Below, in pieces: positions 46,463 through 56,894 of a DNA stretch of 64,000 nucleotides. The position numbers and the translations under genes were made by a program. The number at the start of each line of letters is the position of its first letter. Position 1 is the stretch's first letter. Origin of the DNA: an uncultured Arenicella sp. (GTDB lineage: Bacteria; Pseudomonadota; Gammaproteobacteria; Arenicellales; Arenicellaceae). The notes below the pieces were generated by a model. The model was not told the DNA's origin. It did no database searches and worked only from the letters and a program-made list of their open reading frames with translations. The DNA is taken from NCBI GenBank assembly GCA_937974565.1, contig CALJWL010000017.1:60479-124478 (forward strand), in the 5' to 3' direction.

Positions 46463-49138
46463 CTACAGCGTATCAGGGGATGGTTTTGCAGGGTCAATAT
46501 TAAACTGTTTGATTGCTTTATCCACCACATCGGCTTCAATGCTGCCATCTTCATAAAGTGCCGACAGGGCGCCAATAACTACATACTGATGATTAACTTC
46601 AAAGTGATTACGAAGTTGTTGTCGGTCATCGCTACGTCCAAAACCATCGGTTCCAAGCACCAGATATCGTGTTGGAACAAATTCTCTAATCTGATCTGCG
46701 TAAACTTTCATGTAATCCGTTGCGGCAACCACAGGGCCGTTTTGATTTTGTAAGCATTGTTCGACGTAACTCATGCGTGGTTTTTCGTTTGGATGCAACA
46801 TATTCCAACGCTGTGTTTCTAAACCTTCTCGGCGAAGCTCATTCATGCTGGTTGCACTCCAAACATTGGCTGCAACCCCAAACTCGGCTTCTAAAATTTC
46901 GGCGGCGGCAACGCATTCGTTTAAAATGGTGCCTGAACCCATAAGCTGAACGGTTGGTGTTTTTCCGTTGTCTTTTTGACTTTTTGAAAGCTGATACAGG
47001 CCTTTGAGAATGCCTTCCTCTACGCCTTCAGGCATTTCAGGGTGGGCGTAGTTCTCATTCATCACCGAGAGGTAATAAAAGATATTCTCTTGCTCTGCGT
47101 ACATGCGGCGTAAACCGTCTTGCACAATGACAGCCAGTTCATAGCTGTAAGTGGGGTCGTATGATATGCAGTTAGGAATAGTGGCCGCTTGTAAATGAGA
47201 ATGACCATCTTGGTGTTGCAAACCTTCTCCGGCCAAAGTAGTGCGCCCTGCAGTACCTCCCACTAAAAAGCCCCGTGCTTGCATGTCGCCGGCAGCCCAC
47301 GCTAAATCGCCGATGCGTTGGAAACCGAACATCGAGTAATAGATGTAGAAAGGAATCATTGGCAATTGATTTGTGGAATACGATGTGGCTGCAGCAATCC
47401 AAGACGACATCGCCCCCGCTTCGTTAATACCTTCCTCTAAAACTTGCCCTTTTTGATCTTCACGGTAATACATCAGTTGATCAGAGTCTTCGGGCTCATA
47501 CTTCTGACCTTCGCTTGCGTAGATACCTATTTGTCTGAATAAACCTTCCATGCCAAAAGTGCGGGCTTCATCGGGCACGATTGGTACAATTCGGTCTTTC
47601 AAATTTTTATCGCGAATCAGGGTCGATAAAATTCGAACAAACGCCATGGTGGTGGAGAATTCACGGTCCCCAGAAGCTTCAAGCATTTTAGAAAATACTT
47701 TTAACTCAGGTGTTTTTAACTTAGACGTGGTGTTCAAACGTGATGGTAGATACCCGCCGAGTGCTTGGCGTCTTGCATGTAAGTATTTGATTTCCGGTGA
47801 ATTTGGGTCTGGCTTGATGTATTCCAAATTCTCAAGTTGTTCATCAGACACAGGTATTTTAAAGCGGTTACGGAAGACGTTTAGCGACTCCAAATCCATT
47901 TTTTTCTGTTGGTGTGATGTATTCTGGCCTTGACCAGACTCACCCATGCCAAGGCCTTTGACGGTCTTAGCGAGAATCACCGTGGGTTGCCCCGAGTGTT
48001 TAACCGCAGCCCTGTAGGCGGCGTACACTTTATCAGTGTCATGACCACCACGTGACATTAAATCTAGGTCTTCATCGCTCATGTGTGCGACCATGGCCTT
48101 TAATTCGGGTGTGTTCCAGAAGTGTTCGCGAGTGTAGGCGCCGCCTTTTGCCTTGAAAGCTTGGTATTCGCCATCAACGCATTCTTGCATGCGTTTTTGC
48201 AACAAACCGTCGTTGTCTTTTTCCAACAAGATATCCCACTGCGAACCCCACACAACTTTAATTACATTCCAACCAGCGCCACGAAATTCGGATTCCAACT
48301 CTTGAATAATTTTGCCGTTACCACGAACAGGCCCATCAAGGCGTTGCAAGTTGCAATTAATCACAAATACCAAGTTATCCAGCTTTTCACGACCAGCTAA
48401 GCCAAGCGCACCGCGAGACTCTGGCTCGTCCATTTCTCCGTCACCCAAAAACGCCCAAACCTTACGATTTTCAGCTTTTATAAGCTCGCGATTCTCTAAG
48501 TACTTTTGGAAACGCGCTTGGTAAATGGACATAATTGGCCCAAGCCCCATGGACACAGTGGGGAATTGCCAAAAGTTTGGCATTAACCATGGATGTGGGT
48601 AAGAGGATAAGCCATTGCCACCCACTTCTTGCCTGAAGTTGTCTAACTGTTCTTCAGTTAAGCGACCCTCTAAAAAGGCGCGGGCGTACATGCCGGGAGC
48701 CGAGTGGCCTTGATAATAAATCATATCGCCGCCATGTTCGTCTGAACGTGCGCGCCAGAAATGATTAAAACCGATTTCATAGAGTACCGCTGCAGAAGCG
48801 TAGCTGGCAATATGACCACCGTACTCTGTGCTGATTTTGTTCGCTCTAAGTACCATTGCCGCGGCGTTCCAGCGAATCATAGAACGAATTTTAAATTCCA
48901 ACTGCCGATCGGCAGGCAGGGCAGGCTGGTCTTCGACAGGAATGGTATTAATATAGGGTGTATTGAGGCCGTATGGTAACTGAGCGCCGGCTTGACGTGC
49001 TTCATCAGCCAATTGTTTTAGAAGGAACCGTGCGCGATCGGAACCGTCTGCTTCAATAACACTTTTCAGTGCATCTACCCATTCTTGAGTTTCTACTGCA
49101 TCGATGTCGACAATTTGATTAACGGATTCTGAACTCAT
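46463..49138 (-). CDS. aceE: Pyruvate dehydrogenase E1, homodimeric type
   Basis: 891 residues, the standard length of the single-chain E1 of gammaproteobacteria. It decarboxylates pyruvate using thiamine diphosphate and reductively acetylates AceF. The ThDP-binding stretch G-D-G-E-M-D-E-P-E-S and N-C-N-L-Q-R-L-D-G-P-V is near residue 230, and G-H-S-A-P-G-M-Y lies near 140. First gene of the aceE-aceF-lpdA operon. No pdhR lies upstream; a 15-base tandem repeat occupies the leader. Confidence 0.96.
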   Translation of the reverse strand: MSSESVNQIVDIDAVETQEWVDALKSVIEADGSDRARFLLKQLADEARQAGAQLPYGLNTPYINTIPVEDQPALPADRQLEFKIRSMIRWNAAAMVLRANKISTEYGGHIASYASAAVLYEIGFNHFWRARSDEHGGDMIYYQGHSAPGMYARAFLEGRLTEEQLDNFRQEVGGNGLSSYPHPWLMPNFWQFPTVSMGLGPIMSIYQARFQKYLENRELIKAENRKVWAFLGDGEMDEPESRGALGLAGREKLDNLVFVINCNLQRLDGPVRGNGKIIQELESEFRGAGWNVIKVVWGSQWDILLEKDNDGLLQKRMQECVDGEYQAFKAKGGAYTREHFWNTPELKAMVAHMSDEDLDLMSRGGHDTDKVYAAYRAAVKHSGQPTVILAKTVKGLGMGESGQGQNTSHQQKKMDLESLNVFRNRFKIPVSDEQLENLEYIKPDPNSPEIKYLHARRQALGGYLPSRLNTTSKLKTPELKVFSKMLEASGDREFSTTMAFVRILSTLIRDKNLKDRIVPIVPDEARTFGMEGLFRQIGIYASEGQKYEPEDSDQLMYYREDQKGQVLEEGINEAGAMSSWIAAATSYSTNQLPMIPFYIYYSMFGFQRIGDLAWAAGDMQARGFLVGGTAGRTTLAGEGLQHQDGHSHLQAATIPNCISYDPTYSYELAVIVQDGLRRMYAEQENIFYYLSVMNENYAHPEMPEGVEEGILKGLYQLSKSQKDNGKTPTVQLMGSGTILNECVAAAEILEAEFGVAANVWSATSMNELRREGLETQRWNMLHPNEKPRMSYVEQCLQNQNGPVVAATDYMKVYADQIREFVPTRYLVLGTDGFGRSDDRQQLRNHFEVNHQYVVIGALSALYEDGSIEADVVDKAIKQFNIDPAKPSPDTL

Positions 49139-49161
49139 AGTTAGCGGCCTGATAAAGAAGA

Positions 49162-49191
49162 GTTAAAGCTATTAATGTTAAAGCTATTAAT
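49162..49191. repeat. Perfect 15-base tandem repeat in the aceE leader
   Basis: GTTAAAGCTATTAAT occurs twice head to tail, from 24 to 53 bases before the aceE start. Either a recent slippage duplication or a paired regulatory site. Confidence 0.75.
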
Positions 49192-49405
49192 ATTGATTTG
49201 GCTTGCACCTTGTATTTGCGGCATGAATAATACTCATAACTTTGGTAAATGTAAACGCAAACTCTTAAGTTTACTGAGCTAAATAGGCGGCCTTACTGAG
49301 TTCTATAAACCAGTGAATCCTTAATTTCAGTAATAAAGCAATAAAGAACGCTTGGCAGCGCCCTTTATTGAGGACGGTGTTCAGGCTAGTGCTGAGGTGA
49401 GGTTC

Positions 49406-51595
49406 TCAATCCTCAACACTGGCCGTCACTAAACAAGTCAAATTAACGATGCCGCGTGGCGTGGTAGTTTTAGTAATCGCATGAATGGGTAAGTCTGTGC
49501 CTAAGATAATAGGGCCGACTGAAATACCATTGGCCATTGCTTTTAGTACAGTGTAAGTGATGTTGGCTGCGTCTAAATTTGGCATAACTAATAAATTTGC
49601 ATTATCGGTTAATACGCTTTTACCTGACTTTTGACGTGTGAGGGCATTCAGAGCGCCACCGCCTTTCATTTCTCCATCAACTTCTAATTCGGGTGCTATT
49701 TTATTCAGCAGTGTTTTGGTATCGGCCATCTTCTGTGAAGATTCAGTAACATGACTGCCAAAACTGGAGTGCGACATCAACGCCACTCTGGGTTTCATAT
49801 CAAAACGTTCGATCTCTTTGGCTGCCATAATACTGATATTGGCAAGTTCTTCAGCTGTTGGGTTTTCATGCACGCTGGTGTCGGCAATAAAAATAGTACC
49901 GGTGTCTAGCAACAGTAATTGCATTACTGCGAGATGATTTCCATCACGTTTGCTGCCGATATTGGTGATGATGTGGTTTTCAAGTGCCGTAATTTGTTCA
50001 TGTAACTTTGCGCCTGGTCCAGTTAATGCGGCATGAGCAACGCCGCTTTGAACCAATTCGGTTGCTTGCTTGATTCTGTCTTCGATTGAGTTTCCAATTG
50101 GCGATATTACTTCATAGTGCGTATTTTTTTGCAGTCTAAGTCCAAGCTTTTCAATGACTTGGGCAATTTTTTTCGAATCGCCTATAAGTAATGGTCTCGC
50201 ATAACTTTGGTCAACAATGTCTTGAATTGCTCTTAGTACGCGCTCGTTCTCTCCATCGGTGTACACCACCTTATGTATTGTGTTTTGCGCTCGTTCAAAG
50301 ATTGGGCGCATAACATTACCCGTTCGGTAGACCAACGGCTCTAAACTCTGTTTATAAACTTCAATATCGTCAAATGGGCGCGTGGCCACACCGCTGTCAA
50401 TGGCTGCCTGTGCGACCGCTGGAGCAATCGAGGTGATCAGTCTGGGGTCGAATGGCTTAGGTAATATATAACCTGCGCCAAATAGCATGGCTTCATTTTG
50501 GTAGTAACCTGCGACTGTTTCATTGCTTTCAGAGTGAGCTAATTCCGCTAAAGCATGTACGCAAGCGATCTCCATTTTGCGTGTAATGGTGGTGGCCCCG
50601 ACATCCAGTGTGCCGCGAAATAAAAATGGAAAGCAAAGAACGTTGTTTACTTGATTAGGGTAGTCTGACCGACCTGTGGCCATCACCGCATCTGGGCGAT
50701 GCTCAAACACCAATTCGGGGCGTACTTCAGGATCAGGATTAGACATAGCCAAGATGATGGGCTTGTCAGCCAAGCTTTTGAGCATCGCCACACTGACCAA
50801 ATTAGGCTGAGAGACCCCGAGAAACACGTCGCAATTGACCATGGCATCTTCAAGTGTTCTGGCTGGTGTCTCCCTAGCAAAACGTTGCTTTGTTGGGTCT
50901 AGATTTTCCCTTTCCGAGTGAATGACCCCACGACTGTCTAGCATCGTCACTTTATTGATGTCTATGCCCAAATCAATAAGCAAGTTAGTACAGGCCATCG
51001 CCGCAGCCCCTGCACCTGAGACGGTTAGGGTCACGTCTTCAATTTTTTTACCGACCACTTTTAGTCCGTTGATAACCGCGGCTGCAGAAACAATGGCCGT
51101 ACCGTGTTGGTCGTCATGAAACACCGGAATGTTCATGCGCTCTCTTAACTTGCGCTCGATCTCAAAACATTGCGGTGCTTTGATGTCTTCTAAGTTGATG
51201 CCACCAAAAGTGGGTTCAAGCTTTGCCACCACATCACAAAAAGCGTCAACATCGGTTTCATCAACTTCAATGTCATAAGCATCAACGTCGGCAAAATTTT
51301 TGAATAATATGGCTTTACCTTCCATCACAGGCTTGGAGGCAAGTGCGCCGATGTTACCTAAACCTAATACCGCTGTGCCATTAGTGATAACTCCAACCAA
51401 ATTACTGCGTGATGTGTAATAAGCCGCAGAAAGAGGGTCTTTTTCAATTTCTTTACACGGTTCAGCGACCCCAGGGGAGTAAGCTAAAGCTAAGTCACGC
51501 TGGTTTGACAATGGCTTAGTCGCTTGCACGCGAATCTTACCTGCTTTGGGCATACGGTGATAATGTAAGGCCGCGTCTTTTAAGTTATTACTCAT
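49406..51595 (-). CDS. maeB: NADP-dependent malic enzyme with phosphotransacetylase-like domain
   Basis: 729 residues from the ATG at 51595, which gives the E. coli-like start [10 protein letters not shown]; a TTG at 51625 would add ten. Residues to about 430 form the malic enzyme ([32 protein letters not shown]); the rest is a PTA-like regulatory domain. It decarboxylates malate to pyruvate and makes NADPH, feeding the pyruvate dehydrogenase complex encoded next. 267 bases separate it from aceE, so it has its own promoter. Confidence 0.95.
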   Translation of the reverse strand: MSNNLKDAALHYHRMPKAGKIRVQATKPLSNQRDLALAYSPGVAEPCKEIEKDPLSAAYYTSRSNLVGVITNGTAVLGLGNIGALASKPVMEGKAILFKNFADVDAYDIEVDETDVDAFCDVVAKLEPTFGGINLEDIKAPQCFEIERKLRERMNIPVFHDDQHGTAIVSAAAVINGLKVVGKKIEDVTLTVSGAGAAAMACTNLLIDLGIDINKVTMLDSRGVIHSERENLDPTKQRFARETPARTLEDAMVNCDVFLGVSQPNLVSVAMLKSLADKPIILAMSNPDPEVRPELVFEHRPDAVMATGRSDYPNQVNNVLCFPFLFRGTLDVGATTITRKMEIACVHALAELAHSESNETVAGYYQNEAMLFGAGYILPKPFDPRLITSIAPAVAQAAIDSGVATRPFDDIEVYKQSLEPLVYRTGNVMRPIFERAQNTIHKVVYTDGENERVLRAIQDIVDQSYARPLLIGDSKKIAQVIEKLGLRLQKNTHYEVISPIGNSIEDRIKQATELVQSGVAHAALTGPGAKLHEQITALENHIITNIGSKRDGNHLAVMQLLLLDTGTIFIADTSVHENPTAEELANISIMAAKEIERFDMKPRVALMSHSSFGSHVTESSQKMADTKTLLNKIAPELEVDGEMKGGGALNALTRQKSGKSVLTDNANLLVMPNLDAANITYTVLKAMANGISVGPIILGTDLPIHAITKTTTPRGIVNLTCLVTASVED

Positions 51596-51733
51596 AAATC
51601 GTTTTCGTGGTGATTTTGCGTTCAATGGTGTTTGTAAGTCTGCTTAGATAAACACAAACTCGTCATACTCATATTTGCTGGAGTGGTTTATTTGCCAAAT
51701 ATTGGATAAATATATTAAAGCCAACTGAGTTTG

Positions 51734-52741
51734 TTATTTCTCAGCTTGTTCGGCTGAGTGCGCTTGAATATCCGCGTGATAAGATGATCGTACCATGGGG
51801 CCTGATGCCACGTGTTTGAAGCCCAAATCATCACCAAATTCACGCAATTCTTCGAACTCATCTGGGTGAACATAACGTTCTACTGGTAAATGATTTAGGC
51901 TGGGTTGCAGGTACTGGCCTAGTGTGATCATGTCGCAATTGTGTTCTTTAAGGTCTCGTAATACTTGTTTAACCTGATCTAAGGTTTCGCCAATACCGAG
52001 CATCAAGCCTGATTTTGTGTTGACCTGTGGCTGCGTGGCTTTAAACCTTTTAATTAAATCCAGTGACCATTGATAATCCGAACCTGGTCGCACCTTGCGA
52101 TACAAATCTGGAATGGTTTCTAAATTGTGGTTGAACACATCCGGTGGGCAGCTCGACATCAACTCAATTGCGATGTCCATACGACCACGAAAGTCAGGCA
52201 CTAATATTTCAATTTGAGTGTTAGGGTTTAGATTGCGTGTCTCTTCGATACACCTAACAAAATGACCTGCACCGCCATCGCGCAGATCATCTCGGTCAAC
52301 CGAGGTGATGACAACGTAATTCAGGTTCATGGCTTGTATGGTTTCGGCCAAATGGCGTGGCTCGTCTTCATCAAGCGCTAAGGGGCGACCGTGCGCAACA
52401 TCACAAAACGGACATCTGCGGGTGCAAATATCGCCCATGATCATAAACGTAGCGGTGCCGCGGTTAAAGCATTCAGAAAGGTTCGGGCAAGACGCTTCTT
52501 CACACACGGTGTGCAGTTTCTTGTCGCGCAATGTTTCTTTGAGTTCTTGTACTTTATTGCCATGAGGTAAGCGTATGCGAATCCAGTCGGGCTTGCGCAA
52601 TGGATTGACGGTTTTTTCTACCTTCACTGGAATTCGCGCCATTTTTTCGGCGCCACGAAGTTTTTCCCCTGCAATGACAGGTTTAATATTAGGTTTCGTT
52701 TTATCGGCGGTAACGGCGGCAGGGCGATTTAAATCTTTCAT
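51734..52741 (-). CDS. lipA: Lipoyl synthase
   Basis: 335 residues. A radical-SAM enzyme that inserts two sulfurs into octanoyl groups on lipoyl domains. Both iron-sulfur sites are visible: the auxiliary cluster [12 protein letters not shown] near 82-93 and the radical-[12 protein letters not shown] near 108-116. The C-terminal [10 protein letters not shown] is typical. No lipB follows. Its neighbours encode four lipoyl-type domains (three in AceF, one in LpdA), its likely main substrates. It is divergent from the haemoglobin gene by 56 bases. Confidence 0.96.
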   Translation of the reverse strand: MKDLNRPAAVTADKTKPNIKPVIAGEKLRGAEKMARIPVKVEKTVNPLRKPDWIRIRLPHGNKVQELKETLRDKKLHTVCEEASCPNLSECFNRGTATFMIMGDICTRRCPFCDVAHGRPLALDEDEPRHLAETIQAMNLNYVVITSVDRDDLRDGGAGHFVRCIEETRNLNPNTQIEILVPDFRGRMDIAIELMSSCPPDVFNHNLETIPDLYRKVRPGSDYQWSLDLIKRFKATQPQVNTKSGLMLGIGETLDQVKQVLRDLKEHNCDMITLGQYLQPSLNHLPVERYVHPDEFEELREFGDDLGFKHVASGPMVRSSYHADIQAHSAEQAEK

Positions 52742-52797
52742 AGGGTAAACTGTTCTAGAATATGGCCTAGTGACTTCCGGCGCGAGTATAACAAGTA

Positions 52798-53217
52798 ATG
52801 CAAATGAATGACGTATTAGATAGATGTGATATTGAATATATCGTGAACAGATTTTATGACGTAATGCTTAAAGACCCTATTGTGGGGTTTATTTTCACTG
52901 ATATCGTGCAGATTGACTTGGAACATCATCTGCCAATTATCGTGGATTTTTGGGCCGACAGCCTATTTAATGAAAATACCTATCAAGGTAACCCCTTATC
53001 AAAGCACGCGGAAGTGCATACCAAAATCCCATTAAGGGCAGGTCATTTCACGCGCTGGTTGTTTTTATTTAGTCAAACTATTGATAAACACTACGAAGGT
53101 ACGAACGCCAACCTCATGAAGCACAAGGCCGAGCAGGTTGCAAAAAGCATCTCAGCGTCCATCACCGCCCAAAAGCGCAGTGATATGAACTTAGTACTCA
53201 AAGGCGAGTCGAGTTAA
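52798..53217 (+). CDS. Group III truncated haemoglobin
   Basis: 139 residues. It fits the group 3 2-on-2 globins: [20 protein letters not shown] near the N-terminus, a central V-D-F-W-A-D-S-L-F and the proximal-His region [10 protein letters not shown] haem protein of the cytoplasm, generally linked to oxygen or nitric oxide chemistry; the role of this one is unknown. It is divergent from lipA and its last four bases overlap the convergent yaaA. Confidence 0.85.
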   Translation: MQMNDVLDRCDIEYIVNRFYDVMLKDPIVGFIFTDIVQIDLEHHLPIIVDFWADSLFNENTYQGNPLSKHAEVHTKIPLRAGHFTRWLFLFSQTIDKHYEGTNANLMKHKAEQVAKSISASITAQKRSDMNLVLKGESS

Positions 53218-53990
53218 TTGCTTTGCTTGCGTAAAAATACGGGGTTTAATGGGTCGGAGTCATGAGGACTGTATTCGTAGCCATTAACATTGAATTGGTC
53301 AAGCGACTCTAAGTCTTTGATGCGATTCTTTATCACCCAAGACGTCATCAGGCCACGCGCTTTTTTTGCGTAAAAGCTGATCATTTTATATTGGCCGTTT
53401 TTCCAATCTTTAAAAATCGGCGTCACTATGTCAGCGTTAACCGCTTTAGGTTTAATCGATTTAAAATACTCGTTCGATGCCAAATTGATCAAGGTCTCTG
53501 AGTTGGCTTCGCTAAGTTGGTGATTTACTGCTTCGGTAATTTTTTTGCCCCAGAAGTCATACAAATTTTTACCTTCCGAATTTTCCAGTTTAGTACCCAT
53601 CTCTAGGCGATAGGGTTGCATGAGATCCAGCGGTTTTAACAAACCATATAAGCCAGATAAAATTCCCAGATGTGTTTGCGCATAGGTTAAGTCTTCTTGT
53701 GACCACGTTTCGGCTTCCAGCCCAGTGTAGACGTCACCCTTAAATGCAAATAAGGCCTGTTTGGCGTTCGAGAGGGCAAACGGTTGTGACCATGTATGAT
53801 AGCGATTCACATTCAGTTCCGCTAATTTCGGACTGATTTTCATTAACTTTTCAATGTCGGCCGGTGATTTGGTTGCCAGCACATCAATAAGGCGCTCACT
53901 GTCGTGCAACATAGTCGGTTGCGAAAATGCACGGGTGGTAGCGGGCGTATCGAAATCCAATGTTTTGGCAGGTGAAATAACTATAAGCAT
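53214..53990 (-). CDS. yaaA: Peroxide stress protein YaaA
   Basis: 258 residues, the normal length. It begins M-L-I-V-I-S-P-A-K-T-L-D-F and has L-S-G-L-Y-G-L-L-K-P-L-D, Y-R-L-E-M-G-T-K-L and F-Y-A-K-K-A-R-G-L-M, all hallmarks of the YaaA/DUF328 family. In E. coli it lowers free iron during peroxide stress. It is monocistronic here; its end overlaps the convergent haemoglobin gene by four bases. Confidence 0.95.
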   Translation of the reverse strand: MLIVISPAKTLDFDTPATTRAFSQPTMLHDSERLIDVLATKSPADIEKLMKISPKLAELNVNRYHTWSQPFALSNAKQALFAFKGDVYTGLEAETWSQEDLTYAQTHLGILSGLYGLLKPLDLMQPYRLEMGTKLENSEGKNLYDFWGKKITEAVNHQLSEANSETLINLASNEYFKSIKPKAVNADIVTPIFKDWKNGQYKMISFYAKKARGLMTSWVIKNRIKDLESLDQFNVNGYEYSPHDSDPLNPVFLRKQSN

Positions 53991-54528
53991 GGTCAGTCTA
54001 GATCATTTATTTTGTAAGCCAGAAATATAACGTGTTGCCACTGATAATCCAATGACGGTTTAATCAAACTCATAACTGTAATGTTCTGACTAAAAAATTG
54101 TTTTCTTATTGCTAACTAGCCTTGTTAGAGACCACATGCAAAAACGTTTGTCTTCATCAGACCCGCATGATGCATGAGATAAAATACAAATATTAGCTAG
54201 GTGGCTCTGTAAAAATTGTGGTCTACGATAGTGCGGCCATCAGTATTGAGCATCGACTGTCGAGAATCACGATTAAATTCGTTAAGCCTCCTAGCATCCA
54301 CTGGTTTGAATCGTCGTTTTGCTACGCATACATGGCGTGAAATGGTGGTAAGAGACATGCGCCGGCAAAGTTACGCTAATAATAGGTAAGCGTAAATACA
54401 ATACGTTTGCAATTAGACCGCAAGTCAGGTTGCATAAAAATATTAACCAATAATGGAAATCGCGTTGTTAGAAAGTGAAATATGAGTAAGTAACTCGATA
54501 ACAAACGCTTCCCTAGAGTTGTACATCT
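53991..54528. other. 538-base intergenic region between yaaA and nhaA
   Basis: Holds the divergent yaaA and nhaA promoters, which I could not place. A small stem (CTAAC and GTTAG arms near 54114-54130) is the only structure noted. No ORF worth calling. Confidence 0.35.
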
Positions 54529-55731
54529 ATGTCTATATCCCCTTTGAGTGATTTAGCATTCAATAAATTTTTAAAACTGGAATCGGCTGGCGGTATTGTT
54601 CTTATGGTAACCGCTGCATTAGCCATGATTGTTGCTAATAGTCCGGCTAACCTTTATTACAACTTATTATTAGACACACCAGTGTCATTGCAAATAGGTG
54701 GTTTGGAAATTGCCAAACCATTATTGCTATGGATTAATGATGGTTTAATGGCAATTTTCTTTTTTTTAGTCGGTTTAGAGTTAAAAAGAGAATTGGTCGA
54801 AGGGGAGTTGTCCGACCCAAAAAATATAGTCTTGCCTGTTATTGGGGCGGTGGGGGGCATGTTGTTTCCTGCGCTGATTTATTTATATTTTAATCACGAT
54901 GACCCAGTCAGCGCTGCAGGCTGGGCGATACCTGCAGCCACTGATATTGCTTTTGCTTTAGGTATATTGAGTCTACTTGGTTCACGTGTGCCCATTTCGC
55001 TAAAAATATTTTTAACCTCATTAGCCATTTTCGATGACATTGGTGCCATTGTTATTATTGCAATCTTCTATACCTCTAACGTGTCTCTTATAGCTCTAAT
55101 GATAGCGCTTGCCTGCTTACCATTGTTATACATTTTTAATAAGCGAGGAGTGGATTCCAGAAGCCCGTATTTGTTTGTTGGTGCGATCATGTGGGTATGT
55201 ATGCTGAAGTCTGGTGTTCATGCGACTTTAGCTGGCGTATTACTGGCTGCTTTTATTCCAATGTATGGCAAAAATAGTGATCAAAATGGCCACTCTCTCC
55301 TCAAAGAATGGGAACACGATCTTCATTCTGTTGTCGCCTTTTTAGTGCTGCCAGTGTTTGCTTTTGCAAATGCAGGCATTGATCTGCGCGGTGTGCCTCT
55401 TGAAGTTATGTTACACGATGTACCTGTTGGTGTGGCATTAGGGTTGATAGTAGGAAAACAAGTGGGAATTTTTGTTTTATGTGGTTTTGCAATAAAATTG
55501 GGAATTACATCGTTACCTAAGGGAATGAGTTGGGGCGGCTTGTATGGGGTTAGCGCCTTATGTGGCGTTGGTTTCACGATGAGTCTATTTATAGGAAGTC
55601 TTGCATTTGAAGAAACCGGGGTTAACCTGCTTTTTGATGAGAGGCTGGGCATTATTGTGGGTTCACTCATCTCGGGAGCAATTGGCTACTTAGTACTAAA
55701 TTTTAGTCTTGCAAAAACATCGACTGTTTAG
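54529..55731 (+). CDS. nhaA: Na+/H+ antiporter NhaA
   Basis: 400 residues, about twelve membrane helices. The ion-binding aspartates are present: A-A-T-D-I-A-F (equivalent of E. coli Asp133) and A-I-F-D-D-I-G-A (Asp163/Asp164). [11 protein letters not shown] in helix 2 and a late G-V-G-F-T-M-S-L-F also match. It exports sodium in exchange for protons, helping pH and salt tolerance, in keeping with a marine or saline habitat. Single gene. Confidence 0.96.
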   Translation: MSISPLSDLAFNKFLKLESAGGIVLMVTAALAMIVANSPANLYYNLLLDTPVSLQIGGLEIAKPLLLWINDGLMAIFFFLVGLELKRELVEGELSDPKNIVLPVIGAVGGMLFPALIYLYFNHDDPVSAAGWAIPAATDIAFALGILSLLGSRVPISLKIFLTSLAIFDDIGAIVIIAIFYTSNVSLIALMIALACLPLLYIFNKRGVDSRSPYLFVGAIMWVCMLKSGVHATLAGVLLAAFIPMYGKNSDQNGHSLLKEWEHDLHSVVAFLVLPVFAFANAGIDLRGVPLEVMLHDVPVGVALGLIVGKQVGIFVLCGFAIKLGITSLPKGMSWGGLYGVSALCGVGFTMSLFIGSLAFEETGVNLLFDERLGIIVGSLISGAIGYLVLNFSLAKTSTV

Positions 55732-55792
55732 TTTAACAAAACGATGATGTGATCAAATGCTTGGCTCGACTTAACTTTCCATTCGCTGGCGT

Positions 55793-56797
55793 TTACTCGA
55801 CCGTTGAGTCCTGTGTAGGATTAAATAGTTTTGCACGCAATGATTTACGCCATTGTCTGGGTGTGGTGCCATTGAATTTTTTGAACCGTTTGGAAAAGTA
55901 GCTCAAGTCCTGATAGCCAACTCTGTAGGCGATTTCGCCGATACTTAAGTTGCTATTTTTCAATAAGTCTTGTGCTTCAAGGTGCCGTTGGCTTTGCAAA
56001 TATTGCAATGGGGTTAAGCCCGTTGCAAACTTGAAACGGCGACTAAAGTTACGTTCGCTCATACCAAGCAGTTCAGATAAATCGGATAAATGGAACGGGT
56101 TTTTGTTGATGTTGTTTTGTAACCAAAGTTGAGATTGCAGTATGGCTTCGTCTGGGTGAGCATTCTCCTTCTCTTGATCAAAGCTTAACCGATCATAGGG
56201 CTGCCTTACCTCATGAGAAAAGTGCCTTGACAGGTGATCCGACACATCTTTGCCGATAAAACGCTGTACGTGATGCAGCACTAAATCGGTTTGTGCATTG
56301 ATGCTCGCTGCGCAAAACAATTTACCTGCGCTGGTGATGAAGTGTTGTCGCTTCAAGTTGACGTTTGGGTAGGCACGCGCAAAAGTATCAAAATAGTGCC
56401 AGTGAGTGGTTGCGGCTTTACCATCAAGCAAACCCGACTCGGCCACAAAGCAAACCCCTGTGCCTGTTGCATTAATAATGGCGCCGTGTTCCCACTGATA
56501 GCGTAGCCACTGTATTAGGTCAGCATTCTTTCTTAGCAAAGGGGCGGGGCTACGCCAGAGCGCTGGAATAAAAACCATATCGTATTGAGCGTTATCCAAA
56601 TTGCAATCTGGCATGACAATCAGGCCTGAGTTCATTTCAATGGGGGTGATAGCGGTTGACACACGATGCAATTGAATTTTTTTTGCAATAGGTAATCGGT
56701 CCGACAAGGCTTTCATGCGACTGGCATACATTAATTCATACGCATTTGAAAAGCTGGTAACCAGCATATGAGGTAATACGATGTGTGCAATTTTCAT
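55793..56797 (-). CDS. GlxA-type transcriptional regulator (DJ-1/PfpI plus AraC domain)
   Basis: 334 residues. The N-terminal 190 residues resemble the DJ-1/PfpI amidase-like fold of GlxA regulators (I-N-A-T-G-T-G-V-C-F-V-A-E-S-G-L-L-D-G-K with its Cys). The last 105 carry two AraC helix-turn-helices (L-S-E-L-L-G-M-S-E-R-N-F-S-R-R-F and I-A-Y-R-V-G-Y-Q-D-L-S-Y-F-S-K-R-F). It is divergent from fabY with 97 bases between, so it may control fabY or itself; ligand unknown. Confidence 0.88.
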   Translation of the reverse strand: MKIAHIVLPHMLVTSFSNAYELMYASRMKALSDRLPIAKKIQLHRVSTAITPIEMNSGLIVMPDCNLDNAQYDMVFIPALWRSPAPLLRKNADLIQWLRYQWEHGAIINATGTGVCFVAESGLLDGKAATTHWHYFDTFARAYPNVNLKRQHFITSAGKLFCAASINAQTDLVLHHVQRFIGKDVSDHLSRHFSHEVRQPYDRLSFDQEKENAHPDEAILQSQLWLQNNINKNPFHLSDLSELLGMSERNFSRRFKFATGLTPLQYLQSQRHLEAQDLLKNSNLSIGEIAYRVGYQDLSYFSKRFKKFNGTTPRQWRKSLRAKLFNPTQDSTVE

Positions 56798-56857
56798 TTT
56801 GGCTTAAAAATACTTTTATTTGGCGCTAATGTTGTAATTTTACTTTATTCAGGGCTC

Positions 56858-56863
56858 TATAAT
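56858..56863 (+). promoter_or_regulatory. -10 element of fabY
   Basis: A perfect TATAAT 32 bases before the fabY start; no good -35 at 16-18 bases, though TTGTAA lies at 20. Possibly activator-dependent, with the GlxA-type regulator divergent. Confidence 0.45.
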
Positions 56864-56894
56864 TAAACAATTAAATAGACACCGAGTTAATTCA

